Shown piece by piece: positions 17,355-26,442 of a DNA stretch of 44,435 nt. Positions within the stretch are counted from its first letter, which is position 1, and each line of letters begins with the position of its first letter. The stretch is taken from assembly GCA_902782245.1 (NCBI GenBank), contig CACZMI010000027.1:1-44435 (forward strand). Reading direction: 5' to 3'. The notes under the pieces are model-generated. The model saw only the letters and a list, made by a program, of their open reading frames with translations. It was not told the origin of the DNA and searched no databases. The position numbers and the translations under genes were made by a program. This DNA comes from an uncultured Bacteroidales bacterium. Lineage in GTDB: Bacteria > Bacteroidota > Bacteroidia > Bacteroidales > Bacteroidaceae.

Positions 17355-17803
17355 GAGTTGTAATACAGAGGGTAACAGAGGCAAGCGTCAGGGTTGACGG
17401 CAAGGTGACAGGCGCCATAAACAAAGGTCTGCTCATACTTGTAGGCATTGAGGACGCTGATACACAGGAGGATATAGACTGGCTCACAAAAAAGATTGTC
17501 GGACTCAGGATATTTGACGATGAAAACGGCGTTATGAACCTTTCTGTCGGGGATGTTGAAGGTGGCCTGCTGGCAGTCAGCCAGTTTACTCTCATGGCCA
17601 GCACAAAGAAGGGAAACAGGCCATCTTACATAAGGGCTTCAAAGGGGGACTTTGCACAGCCCATGTATGAAAAGTTCTGCCAGGCACTTGAAAAAGAATC
17701 TGGCAAAAAGGTTGAAAAAGGAATATTCGGTGCCGATATGAAGGTATCTCTACTGAATGACGGTCCCGTTACTATTATAATGGATACAAAAAACAAGGAA
17801 TAA
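17351..17803 (+). CDS. dtd: D-aminoacyl-tRNA deacylase
   Basis: A 150-residue enzyme that removes D-amino acids from mischarged tRNAs. It has the family start MRVVIQRVTEASVRVDGKV, the active-site SQFTLMAST, and the Gly-cisPro motif in NDGPVTIIMDT near the C-terminus. Its ATG overlaps the uvrC stop (ATGA), and deoC follows after 1 bp. Confidence 0.96.
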   Translation: MRVVIQRVTEASVRVDGKVTGAINKGLLILVGIEDADTQEDIDWLTKKIVGLRIFDDENGVMNLSVGDVEGGLLAVSQFTLMASTKKGNRPSYIRASKGDFAQPMYEKFCQALEKESGKKVEKGIFGADMKVSLLNDGPVTIIMDTKNKE

Positions 17804-17804
17804 T

Positions 17805-18713
17805 ATGGAATTCTACGATGAAATGGAGCAACAGTCTGTAAATGAACCTACTACAGACAAGTTCAACGAGGCGTTCAGCAAGTACAACATGAAAGTTGAT
17901 GCCGCATGGGTCAAATCCGTTGTTGAAAAGGCCAAAAAAGAGACATTCGGTACTCATGACAAGGAGACTCTGAAGAAGATTTTCAGTTGCATAGACCTTA
18001 CTACTCTCAAACCTACCGACAATGAGGATACGGTGCTGGCATTTGTTGAGAAGGTGAACAAGATGGAGGATGACTATCCTGACCTGCCTTCAGTAGCATC
18101 AATCTGCACATGGCCCCTCTACGCACAGACAGTAAGCCGCTCTCTTGAAGTTGAGAGCGTCAAAACATGCTGTGTATCAGGCGGTTTCCCATCATCACAG
18201 ACCTTCTTTGAAGTTAAGGTGGCTGAGACTTCACTGGCACTGCATGACGGTGCCGATGAAATAGACATTGTCCAGAACGCCGGTCATATACTGAACGGGG
18301 ACTATGAGACCCTGGCTGATGAGATTGACGAGCTCAAGTCACTCTGCGCAGACAAGACCCTTAAGGTTATCCTTGAAACAGGAGCCTTGGAATCACTTGA
18401 CAATGTCAAGAAGGCATCTCTCATAGCTATGTATTCAGGAGCGGACTTCATTAAGACATCGACCGGAAAAGAGGTTCCCGGTGCCGACCCCGAGTCTTTC
18501 TGTGTAATGTGCAAGACAATACGCGAATATGCCGATGAAACCGGACGTTCGGTAGGCGTGAAGGCCGCCGGTGGTATAAGCACTGTCGATGACGCTCTGC
18601 TATACTGGACAATAGCAAAGATAGTTCTTGGAAAAGACTGGCTTAACAATACAAGATTCCGTATCGGCGCCAGCCGTCTTGCAGACAAATTACTTGACGC
18701 GATTTGTAATTAA
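17805..18713 (+). CDS. deoC: Deoxyribose-phosphate aldolase
   Basis: A 302-residue aldolase that splits deoxyribose-5-phosphate into acetaldehyde and glyceraldehyde-3-phosphate in nucleoside catabolism. The Schiff-base lysine lies in GADFIKTSTGKEVPGA, with a second conserved Lys in VGVKAAGGIST. VASICTWPLYA and EIDIVQNAGHIL are also typical. It has an N-terminal extension of about 50 residues compared with short bacterial DeoC, as in the long form. The last 24 bp overlap the end of the convergent prenyl synthase gene. Confidence 0.95.
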   Translation: MEFYDEMEQQSVNEPTTDKFNEAFSKYNMKVDAAWVKSVVEKAKKETFGTHDKETLKKIFSCIDLTTLKPTDNEDTVLAFVEKVNKMEDDYPDLPSVASICTWPLYAQTVSRSLEVESVKTCCVSGGFPSSQTFFEVKVAETSLALHDGADEIDIVQNAGHILNGDYETLADEIDELKSLCADKTLKVILETGALESLDNVKKASLIAMYSGADFIKTSTGKEVPGADPESFCVMCKTIREYADETGRSVGVKAAGGISTVDDALLYWTIAKIVLGKDWLNNTRFRIGASRLADKLLDAICN

Positions 18714-19661
18714 ATCAAGATAGCACTCAAACGAGTGGCGAAGATCAGATGAAATGAAAGCGGGCAGTCCCTGGATTGCCTGCTTTTTCAGTTCCTCCAT
18801 CTTGGCGAGCGAATACTCTATTCCGCCGTTGGAAACGGAATATTCAGTTACCTCACGTATCTGCTCGGGAGTAGCCTCAAGAGCACGTATGGCCTTGATA
18901 TGACCGGACCAGTCACGGTCACTGTGAGTCAGGGCATAGATTGCCGGAAGGGTGAACTTACCCTCCTTAAGGTCATTGCCTGAAGGCTTGCCTGTCTCAC
19001 TGCTGTCATGATAATCCAGAATGTCATCCATGATCTGGAAGCAGAGACCTGCCACATGTCCGAACTGGCGGAAAGCTTCTATGTCTGCATCGGATGCACC
19101 GCTCAAAAGGGCTGAAAGTGATGTGCACGACGAAAACAGTATAGCCGTTTTCTTGGATATGATATCAAAATAGAGATCCTCTGAAAGTGTGGTGTTGTCA
19201 AGTGCGTTAAGTTGGGTAATCTCACCCTCTGAAAGCGTTCCTATCAGGGTTGAAAGTGCATCGACACTCTTGACATTGGATGTAGCAGTTATCTGTCTGA
19301 GTGCCATTGATACAATGTAATCACCCAGAAGAACCGCCATCTTATTGTCATAAACGGCATTGGCAGATTGTTTTCCGCGGCGCTTGTCGCTTTCATCGAC
19401 CACATCATCATGGATGAGACTGCCCTGGTGCAGTAACTCAACAGCCGATGCCAGATGGTATGTACTGTCCTTTACCGTTCCGTAGCACTTGGCTACCAGC
19501 AGAACAAGAATGGGACGCATCAGTTTACCCTTTCGTTCCAGAAGGAACTTGAGCAGGACGTCAACACCGGGATTGGCCGATGAAAACAGCGAAGAGTATC
19601 GTTTACGAAACTCTTCAAACTCAAGCTCTATGGGAGCACATATCTGCTTTATAACATCCAT
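18690..19661 (-). CDS. ispB: Polyprenyl (octaprenyl-type) diphosphate synthase
   Basis: A 323-residue trans-prenyltransferase that builds the menaquinone side chain from isopentenyl diphosphate. Both aspartate-rich motifs are present: LIHDDVVDESDKRRGK (first, DDxxD-type) and FQIMDDILDY (second). GKLMRPILVLLVAKCYG binds the allylic substrate. Chain length cannot be read reliably; ispB is the closest conventional symbol. Its 3' end overlaps deoC by 24 bp. A TAATTTTG box lies just upstream. Confidence 0.9.
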   Translation of the reverse strand: MDVIKQICAPIELEFEEFRKRYSSLFSSANPGVDVLLKFLLERKGKLMRPILVLLVAKCYGTVKDSTYHLASAVELLHQGSLIHDDVVDESDKRRGKQSANAVYDNKMAVLLGDYIVSMALRQITATSNVKSVDALSTLIGTLSEGEITQLNALDNTTLSEDLYFDIISKKTAILFSSCTSLSALLSGASDADIEAFRQFGHVAGLCFQIMDDILDYHDSSETGKPSGNDLKEGKFTLPAIYALTHSDRDWSGHIKAIRALEATPEQIREVTEYSVSNGGIEYSLAKMEELKKQAIQGLPAFISSDLRHSFECYLDLITNRVK

Positions 19662-19669
19662 ACCTGGCG

Positions 19670-19677
19670 CAAAATTA
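19670..19677 (-). promoter_or_regulatory. -7 box of the polyprenyl synthase gene
   Basis: The complement reads TAATTTTG, a perfect TAnnTTTG box. A TTTC at 19698-19701 (complement), 20 bp away, is a one-mismatch -33 box. The promoter is divergent from polA. Confidence 0.45.
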
Positions 19678-19733
19678 GCAATAAATGTCCGTTTAAGGAA
19701 AAATTTGTAATTTTACGTATCAATACTCTCTAT

Positions 19734-22538
19734 ATGGATAAACTGTTTCTGCTTGATGCATACGCACTTATATACAGGGCTTACTATGCCTTCCTCAAGG
19801 CGCCCAGAATAAATTCAAAAGGCTTCAACACATCGGCCATACTGGGATTTGTAAATACCCTTGAGGATATTCTCAACAATGAGAAACCCACTCATATAGG
19901 AGTAGCATTCGATCCCAAGGGCGGCACATTCCGGCATGAACTCTACAAGGAGTACAAGGCACAGCGCGAGGAGACCCCAGAAGTGATACGCGAATCGGTG
20001 CCCATCATAAAGCAGATACTTGAAGCATACCGTATACCGGTACTTGAAGTGGCCGGATTCGAGGCCGATGACGTGATAGGAACACTTTCCAAAAAGGCCG
20101 ATGAGAAGGGCATCACAACCTACATGATGACCCCAGATAAGGACTACTGCCAGCTGGTTACCGACCGGGCCCTGATATACCGCCCGCGATACGGCAACAA
20201 CGGCTATGACATAATGGGACCTGCCCAGGTGAAAGAGAAATACGGACTTGACAACACCTGTCAGATAATTGATATGCTTGGCCTGATGGGTGACAGTTCG
20301 GACAACATCCCGGGCTGCCCCGGCATCGGAGAGAAAACTGCCGTCAAACTTATTACTGAATTCGGAGGAATTGACGGACTTCTGGCCAATACCGACAAAC
20401 TGAAAGGTGCGCTCAAGGAGAAAGTTGAAAGCAATGTGGATCAGATTAAATTCAGCCGGCTGCTTGCAACCATAAGGACCGATGTCCCCATAGAACTTGA
20501 CATGGAGTCTCTTAAATTTCAGGGACCCGACGAGCAGAAACTCTACTCCATTTTTGAAGACCTGGAGTTCCGCACCCTGATGAATCGGGTAAAATCCAAG
20601 CAAACTGATACCGTACAGCCGGAACTGAGCACCCAGCCCAAACAGCCCAAAAATGACGGTTTTCATGGCGATCTCTTTGATTTATTCCAGCCATCTGACC
20701 AGCCTGCTCAGGAATTTTCAAATCTCAAGGACATAAAATCAGTGCAACATGAGTACTATCTCATTGAGACTGAAAAAGATGCTGAATCATTAGCCCACAA
20801 AATCGCTACCCGTGATTTTTTCTGTTTTGACACAGAAACCACCGGAACTGATGCAATATCGGCCCAAATAGTGGGATTAAGCATCGCACTCCGTGAACAT
20901 GAGGCCTGGTACGTTGCAATGCCGCGGGACACGGAAGGCAAGCAGCGGATGCTGGAGATTTTCCGCTCCGTATTTGAAAATCCGTCAACCCTTAAGATAG
21001 GACAGAACATAAAATATGACATTCTTATTTTAGGTAACTATGGCATTCAGGTGGAGGGACCTCTGTTTGACACCATGATTGCCCATTACCTTATCCAACC
21101 GGAACTCCACCATAACATGGATTATCTTGCCGAGATATATCTTGGTTACAAGACCATCCATATAGAAGAGTTGATAGGAGAGAAAGGCCGTAACCAGAAG
21201 AACATGGCCGATCTCAGTCCGGCCGATATCTATGAGTATGCCGCAGAGGATGCCGATATTACCCTACAACTCAAGTCCGTCCTGGAGAGACAACTTGAAA
21301 AGGACGGGACCACTGCGCTGTTCAAGGATGTGGAGATGCCGCTTGTAAGTGTACTGGCTTACATGGAACGTAACGGTGCCATGATAGATCCGAAAGCATT
21401 GGCCGAAACATCAGCACTCTTTACCGCGCGCATGCAGGTTCTTGAGAAACAGATATATGATGAGGCCGGCGGTACACCTTTCAACATACTCTCACCCAAG
21501 CAGGTCGGTGATATTCTGTTTGACAGAATGAAGATTGTGGATAAACCCAAGAAAACCAAGACCGGACAGTATGTTACTTCGGAGGATGTACTGGAATCGC
21601 TGCGTGCCGAACATAAGATAGTAGACCTGATTCTGCAGTACCGTGGCTTAAAGAAACTGTTAGGTACATATGTGGATGCACTTCCGCAATTGGTCAATCC
21701 CAAAACCGGCAAGATACACACCTCTTTCAACCAGACTGTTACCGCTACCGGCCGTCTGAGTTCCAGTAATCCCAACCTTCAGAATATACCGGTCCGCGAT
21801 GAAGACGGCAAGGAGGTACGCAAGGCTTTCATTCCCGAACCCGGATGCAAATTCTTCAGTGCTGACTATTCACAGATTGAACTCCGTATCATGGCACATC
21901 TGAGTCAGGATGAAAATATGATAGAGGATTTTAAACTGGGACATGACATCCATGCCGCAACTGCCGCCAAGGTATTCCACAAACCAATCGATCAGGTTAC
22001 CAAAGCAGAGCGAAGCAAAGCCAAAACCGCTAATTTCGGTATCATATACGGCATATCGGCTTTTGGTCTGGCACAACGTATGGGAGTAAGCCGTACTGAG
22101 GCCAAGGAACTGATTGAAAACTATTTCAAGACATATAGCGGAATAAAAAACTATATGGACAAATCTATCGAGCAAGCAAGAGCCAAAGGATATATAGAAA
22201 CCATTCTTAAGCGCAAACGCTATCTGCCCGATATAAACTCACATAATGCAACTGTACGTGGGTTTGCAGAACGTAACGCCATAAATGCACCCATTCAGGG
22301 AAGTGCAGCGGATATTATCAAGATAGCGATGATTGCCATATACCGTAGATTCAGACAGGAAAATATCAAATCGACCATGATCCTGCAGGTTCATGATGAA
22401 CTCAATTTCAATGTTGTGCCCGGTGAGGAAGAAAAGGTAGAAAAGATTGTAATAGAAGAGATGCAGAAAGCCTGGCCGATGTCAGTTCCGCTTATAGCTG
22501 ATTGTGGTTGGGGTGATAACTGGCTGCAGGCACATTAA
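19734..22538 (+). CDS. polA: DNA polymerase I
   Basis: A 934-residue three-domain polymerase for Okazaki-fragment processing and repair. The 5'-3' exonuclease domain (1 to about 300) has LFLLDAYALIYRAYYAF, EADDVIGTL and DSSDNIPGCPGIGEKTA. The 3'-5' proofreading domain keeps FDTETTGTD, so it looks active. The polymerase domain has TGRLSSSNPNLQNIPVR, FSADYSQIELRIMAHLS, KTANFGIIYGISAFGLA and QVHDELNF. It is complete. Its stop overlaps by 4 bp the stop of the convergent RNA methyltransferase. Confidence 0.97.
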   Translation: MDKLFLLDAYALIYRAYYAFLKAPRINSKGFNTSAILGFVNTLEDILNNEKPTHIGVAFDPKGGTFRHELYKEYKAQREETPEVIRESVPIIKQILEAYRIPVLEVAGFEADDVIGTLSKKADEKGITTYMMTPDKDYCQLVTDRALIYRPRYGNNGYDIMGPAQVKEKYGLDNTCQIIDMLGLMGDSSDNIPGCPGIGEKTAVKLITEFGGIDGLLANTDKLKGALKEKVESNVDQIKFSRLLATIRTDVPIELDMESLKFQGPDEQKLYSIFEDLEFRTLMNRVKSKQTDTVQPELSTQPKQPKNDGFHGDLFDLFQPSDQPAQEFSNLKDIKSVQHEYYLIETEKDAESLAHKIATRDFFCFDTETTGTDAISAQIVGLSIALREHEAWYVAMPRDTEGKQRMLEIFRSVFENPSTLKIGQNIKYDILILGNYGIQVEGPLFDTMIAHYLIQPELHHNMDYLAEIYLGYKTIHIEELIGEKGRNQKNMADLSPADIYEYAAEDADITLQLKSVLERQLEKDGTTALFKDVEMPLVSVLAYMERNGAMIDPKALAETSALFTARMQVLEKQIYDEAGGTPFNILSPKQVGDILFDRMKIVDKPKKTKTGQYVTSEDVLESLRAEHKIVDLILQYRGLKKLLGTYVDALPQLVNPKTGKIHTSFNQTVTATGRLSSSNPNLQNIPVRDEDGKEVRKAFIPEPGCKFFSADYSQIELRIMAHLSQDENMIEDFKLGHDIHAATAAKVFHKPIDQVTKAERSKAKTANFGIIYGISAFGLAQRMGVSRTEAKELIENYFKTYSGIKNYMDKSIEQARAKGYIETILKRKRYLPDINSHNATVRGFAERNAINAPIQGSAADIIKIAMIAIYRRFRQENIKSTMILQVHDELNFNVVPGEEEKVEKIVIEEMQKAWPMSVPLIADCGWGDNWLQAH

Positions 22539-23077
22539 AGCAGAGTTTTCAACTGTTTGAAAAACTCCCATATAACAAGTCCTGCAGTAACAGAGACGTT
22601 GAGTGAGTGTTTGGTTCCGTATTGAGGTATCTCAAGTGAGAGTCTGCAGTTATCAACCACTTCCTGATTAACTCCTTTAACTTCATTACCCAAAACAAGT
22701 GCATAACTGGAACCGGGCTGTACAGTAAAGTCATCAAGTTTTTGGCTACCTTCAACCTGTTCTACGGCAATGGTAACATAACCTTTGTCATTAAGCTCTT
22801 TTACAACACTGACACAATCATCACAGTATATCCATTCAACACTCTCCTCAGCGCCAAGAGCAGTTTTATGTATCTCTACCAGACAGTTGTCAGGAGTTGC
22901 CGTTATACCGCACAGAATTATACGTTCAACCCTGAAAGCATCGGATGTACGGAAAACAGAACCAACATTATAAAGACTTCTTACATCATCCAGGATAATG
23001 GTAAGAGGCAGTTTCTTACTCAGTTTGAATTGCTCTATATCAATTCTGCCAAGTTCCGATACATTCAGTTTTCTCAT
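22535..23077 (-). CDS. SpoU/TrmH family RNA 2'-O-methyltransferase
   Basis: A 180-residue SPOUT knot methyltransferase. The three SpoU motifs are clear: LYNVGSVFRTSDAF (motif 1), ALVLGNEVKGV (motif 2) and IPQYGTKHSLNVSVTAGLVIWEF (motif 3). It is a short form without an N-terminal RNA-binding extension, closest to TrmH/TrmL-type tRNA methyltransferases; the target nucleotide is not certain. Its 5' end faces the AT-rich 463-bp gap proposed as a candidate origin. Confidence 0.9.
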   Translation of the reverse strand: MRKLNVSELGRIDIEQFKLSKKLPLTIILDDVRSLYNVGSVFRTSDAFRVERIILCGITATPDNCLVEIHKTALGAEESVEWIYCDDCVSVVKELNDKGYVTIAVEQVEGSQKLDDFTVQPGSSYALVLGNEVKGVNQEVVDNCRLSLEIPQYGTKHSLNVSVTAGLVIWEFFKQLKTLL

Positions 23078-23540
23078 CCCTAAATATGATTTGACGGTGT
23101 AAAATTAGTTCATTTAAGTGACTATTACTGTTGAAAACAGTGTAAATAAGTGTTCAAAACAATATCAAAAAAAGTGAACTTAAAAATTGCATTTTCAAAT
23201 CTGATTCAGGTATGGAACAAAAATTGAAAAAAGCCTGTTGACAGCCTATTTTTATATCATTTTTTGTAAACAGCCAATTAACAGAAATAATTTGTATAAT
23301 GATTGTAAAAATATAGAATTTTAAATTGACAATAATTGTTGATTATTATCTATTAAATTGAATAATAATGATTTATGTTGTTTATTATACTGTTTATAAT
23401 ATAAACTATTCTGTTAATAATCAGAATATGGAAAAAAGAGTAAAAAGATATCAACAGTTTCAACAGCCAATAAAAAACAACTATAGAAATCAATTAAAAT
23501 AAAACATACATATTAATATATCATCGGATGATAAGTAAAG
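23078..23540. other. AT-rich intergenic region with DnaA-box-like motifs; candidate oriC
   Basis: There is no gene here. The stretch is extremely AT-rich, most so between 23280 and 23430. It contains TTTTCAACA (complement of 23129-23137), CTGTCAACA (complement of 23236-23244), TAATCAACA (complement of 23337-23345), and two abutting boxes ATATCAACA and GTTTCAACA (23448-23465). The first is one mismatch from TTWTNCACA. A palindrome ACTGTT-GAA-AACAGT lies at 23127-23141. AACAGCCAAT occurs twice, at 23269 and 23462. A parS-like site lies 8 kb away. These are expected origin features, but the region could also simply be the promoter region of the RNA methyltransferase. Confidence 0.45.
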
Positions 23541-25865
23541 TCATCTTATTACCGTAACAGATACACTCTGGCTGTTATTGTTTTCCTGATCTGTTATTAT
23601 TGCATGGTATATACCGGATGCTACTTGTCTTCCATTCATATCAGTTAGATTCCAGCTGTATGATCCTCCGTTTGAAGTTCCCTGATTAACCAGACGTCCC
23701 GAATTTGACAATATTCTTATTGTACTCCATTGCGTCAAACCTGTAAATGTAACATAACCGTCAAATGATGGTTTTACAGGATTCGGATAAACCAGAATAT
23801 TTGATTCTGACAGACTTTCTTGCGGATCCCTGGCCTGACCTCCATATTCTATCATTCCCTTGCTTGTACCAAAGAAAATTGAGCCGTCAAGGCCGTTTTC
23901 AGTTATGCTTAATATATTGTTTGAAGGAAGCGGACTGTTACTGGTGGTAAAATGTTCAATAGTCTGAGTTCCGTCGGGACTTAAAAGGAATACACCGTCA
24001 TTGTCTGTACCTATCCACTTTCTGTTACCCTGATCTATATAGATAGCAGTAGTAAATACTCCATTTAAAAGGTAGTCTGCCAATCCTGAACCGTCATTTC
24101 TGGGTATCTTTATTCTTTCAAATACCGGATTTGAATCAGTTATGAATGAATCAGGATTCTTTAAGACAAAAATACCTCTATTGGTTCCAATCCACATTTC
24201 ACCGTTTAAATCAGTTTCATAAAACAACAGATCATATATTTCTTCGGTAGTTCCATCCTGATTAAGCAGATGAGGACCGGAAAACTTAATGATATCATCA
24301 CTGTTATTTTTTGGAGTTCCTTTAATATCAATACATATCAACCCCGGTGTGGAACGTGATGAGTTAATCCATAATCGGCCGTTTGAGTCAAATCTGAGTT
24401 GTTTTAAAGTAGGTAATCCTGATATTTCATTATAGTATAGTGAAAACCATTTGCCATCAGGTTCAAGAACCCTTACAACGGTATCTACCTCATTATTTAC
24501 CATCCACAGATTACCGTCAGAATCAAATTGCAACGCACTTATTCTTACATAAATGTTTTTAATGTTTTCATTATCATTCAGTATACTCTTAAGTGCGCTG
24601 TTATTCCATGTATAGAGTTTCTCAAACCTGTTGTTTCTGAATTCATACAATCCCTGTCCTGCAGATCCTACATATATATGGTTGGGATCGGCTGGATCCT
24701 GAGCAGCTTCGGTAAGATTTATGTATTTAAGATTTGTTTTTGACTGGATATCCTCATCAAGATATGTCCATCGGTCATTTTCATAAATCATTACCGTACC
24801 CGGATAATCTATTCCGAAATAATTATGACAACCGCTCACTACCATCAGTTTGCCGGGCTGTGGCCATGAAACTGAATGGAACCAATTGCTTCTGGGACTG
24901 TCTGGTTTAATATCTCTAGCCTTCAGAACAAGTCTGTCATCATCTGTTGAGTACTGATACAGTCCGTTCAAGCCATGACAGACCCATAAATCATTTCCAT
25001 CGGTCATGATATGATTTACATGATGAGGAAAAATATATTGTGTCTGTTCAGACAAACTGCTGAAAATAGTTACTGCAGTATCCTGTATCAGTGCCAGTCT
25101 GTTGTCGGAAAGTAAAGACATGCTGCTTACCTTGTCCTTTACCAATGAAAGCCCTGCGTTAGCCCGGTTGACAGTCCATATACGGTTATCAAACGAATAT
25201 CCGGTCAACTGTCCGTCAAACTCAAATAACCGTCTGAATGTGATATTCCGGAATAGTTTCCATTTGCTGTTATCCAGGAGATTATCAGACAGGATACCCA
25301 GATACATGCCTCCCTGTGTTGCACAGATGATAGAATCATTCAGTATGACCGATGTATATACCTGCGTCTCAAAACGGTATGTATTGCTTATTTCCTTGCG
25401 TTTTACATCAAAAACAATGAGGCCTATGTTTGTAGAAATATAAGCATTGTTTCCCGAAATATTGAGTTGGTTCACAGTAACGTTTCCGGTACTGTTGTTC
25501 TTAATGTCAGTAAAATTGTAAATGGAAAAATCCTCATACAAAAGATCAATATTACCGTTTGAATAGACCAGGACGACAGCTTTTTCAGGTTGGCAGTAAC
25601 CTAATGCGGCAATATCCGTATCTGCCAGTCCTCCGGTCTTGTCAATGGTATAGAGACCGTTATCGGCAGGATCATATAAATATAAGGCACCGTCGCTCAA
25701 GACACATATATAACCGAAAGCCTTGAGTGAGAATGTGGCGTCATTATAGGATGGATGTGCCCTCCAGGTACCAACAGGGATGCCGGCATAAGCCTTACTA
25801 AAAGGCAAAAGGAGCATTACCGCAGCGATTGCGATAATGGCTCCTCTTGTCAACTTTTTTATCAT
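23541..25865 (-). CDS. porZ: PorZ-like type IX secretion protein (beta-propellers plus C-terminal sorting-type domain)
   Basis: A 774-residue secreted protein. The signal peptide is followed by [22 protein letters not shown], the characteristic start of PorZ. Two beta-propellers follow, with two-component-regulator-propeller-like repeats ([56 protein letters not shown]). The C-terminus ([19 protein letters not shown], then [10 protein letters not shown]) is a type A T9SS-like beta-sandwich. In Porphyromonas gingivalis PorZ is part of the surface attachment complex that anchors type IX cargo to A-LPS, and it has about this size. It overlaps rdgB by 4 bp in a leuS-rdgB-porZ operon. No other T9SS component is in the window. 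Confidence 0.8.
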   Translation of the reverse strand: MIKKLTRGAIIAIAAVMLLLPFSKAYAGIPVGTWRAHPSYNDATFSLKAFGYICVLSDGALYLYDPADNGLYTIDKTGGLADTDIAALGYCQPEKAVVLVYSNGNIDLLYEDFSIYNFTDIKNNSTGNVTVNQLNISGNNAYISTNIGLIVFDVKRKEISNTYRFETQVYTSVILNDSIICATQGGMYLGILSDNLLDNSKWKLFRNITFRRLFEFDGQLTGYSFDNRIWTVNRANAGLSLVKDKVSSMSLLSDNRLALIQDTAVTIFSSLSEQTQYIFPHHVNHIMTDGNDLWVCHGLNGLYQYSTDDDRLVLKARDIKPDSPRSNWFHSVSWPQPGKLMVVSGCHNYFGIDYPGTVMIYENDRWTYLDEDIQSKTNLKYINLTEAAQDPADPNHIYVGSAGQGLYEFRNNRFEKLYTWNNSALKSILNDNENIKNIYVRISALQFDSDGNLWMVNNEVDTVVRVLEPDGKWFSLYYNEISGLPTLKQLRFDSNGRLWINSSRSTPGLICIDIKGTPKNNSDDIIKFSGPHLLNQDGTTEEIYDLLFYETDLNGEMWIGTNRGIFVLKNPDSFITDSNPVFERIKIPRNDGSGLADYLLNGVFTTAIYIDQGNRKWIGTDNDGVFLLSPDGTQTIEHFTTSNSPLPSNNILSITENGLDGSIFFGTSKGMIEYGGQARDPQESLSESNILVYPNPVKPSFDGYVTFTGLTQWSTIRILSNSGRLVNQGTSNGGSYSWNLTDMNGRQVASGIYHAIITDQENNNSQSVSVTVIR

Positions 25866-26437
25866 AATTGTTTCAGATAATCCGCTAATTTCCTTACGGC
25901 GCGTCCCCTGTGACTTATCAGGTTCTTGCCTTGGGAAGACATTTGAGAGAATGTCTCGGAGTAACCGTCAGGGATAAAGATGGGGTCATAACCGAACCCG
26001 CTGTCTCCATAATGACGCTCCGTGGCAATCTTTCCTGTAACTATTCCCTCAAACAGAACTTCCTGTCCGTTAAGTATTAACGCAACAACTGTGCGGAATT
26101 GTGCGCTGCGGTCCGATTTTTTTTCAAGTTCCTGCAGCAGCTTGGTCATATTGGCCTCCGAGTCATGGTCTCCTGCGTAGCGGGCGGAGTGAACTCCGGG
26201 TGCTCCGCCAAGTGCCTTTACCTCAAGTCCGGTGTCATCGGCAAAACAGTCATAACCGTAGTGCTCCTTGACGTAACGGGCTTTCTGCAGGGCGTTGTCC
26301 TGGAATGTGTCACCGGTCTCGGGGATATCGTCGTGGCAGTTTATGTCACTGAGCGACAGCACCTCAAAGCGGTCGCCAAGTATCTGGCGGACCTCTTCAA
26401 GTTTGTGGGCGTTGTTTGTGGCAAAAACCAGTTTCAT
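25862..26437 (-). CDS. rdgB: Non-canonical purine NTP pyrophosphatase (XTP/dITP diphosphatase)
   Basis: A 191-residue enzyme that removes ITP/XTP from the nucleotide pool. It has the Ham1 family start [20 protein letters not shown], the active-site [25 protein letters not shown], the [23 protein letters not shown] segment and the C-terminal [10 protein letters not shown]. Length is standard. It starts 5 bp after leuS and overlaps porZ by 4 bp. Confidence 0.96.
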   Translation of the reverse strand: MKLVFATNNAHKLEEVRQILGDRFEVLSLSDINCHDDIPETGDTFQDNALQKARYVKEHYGYDCFADDTGLEVKALGGAPGVHSARYAGDHDSEANMTKLLQELEKKSDRSAQFRTVVALILNGQEVLFEGIVTGKIATERHYGDSGFGYDPIFIPDGYSETFSQMSSQGKNLISHRGRAVRKLADYLKQL

Positions 26438-26442
26438 GCTGC

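Noticed and set aside
18690-18713. Truncation of deoC or the prenyl synthase because of their overlap
   Set aside because: Both proteins are full length for their families; the 24-bp convergent overlap is simply compact packing.
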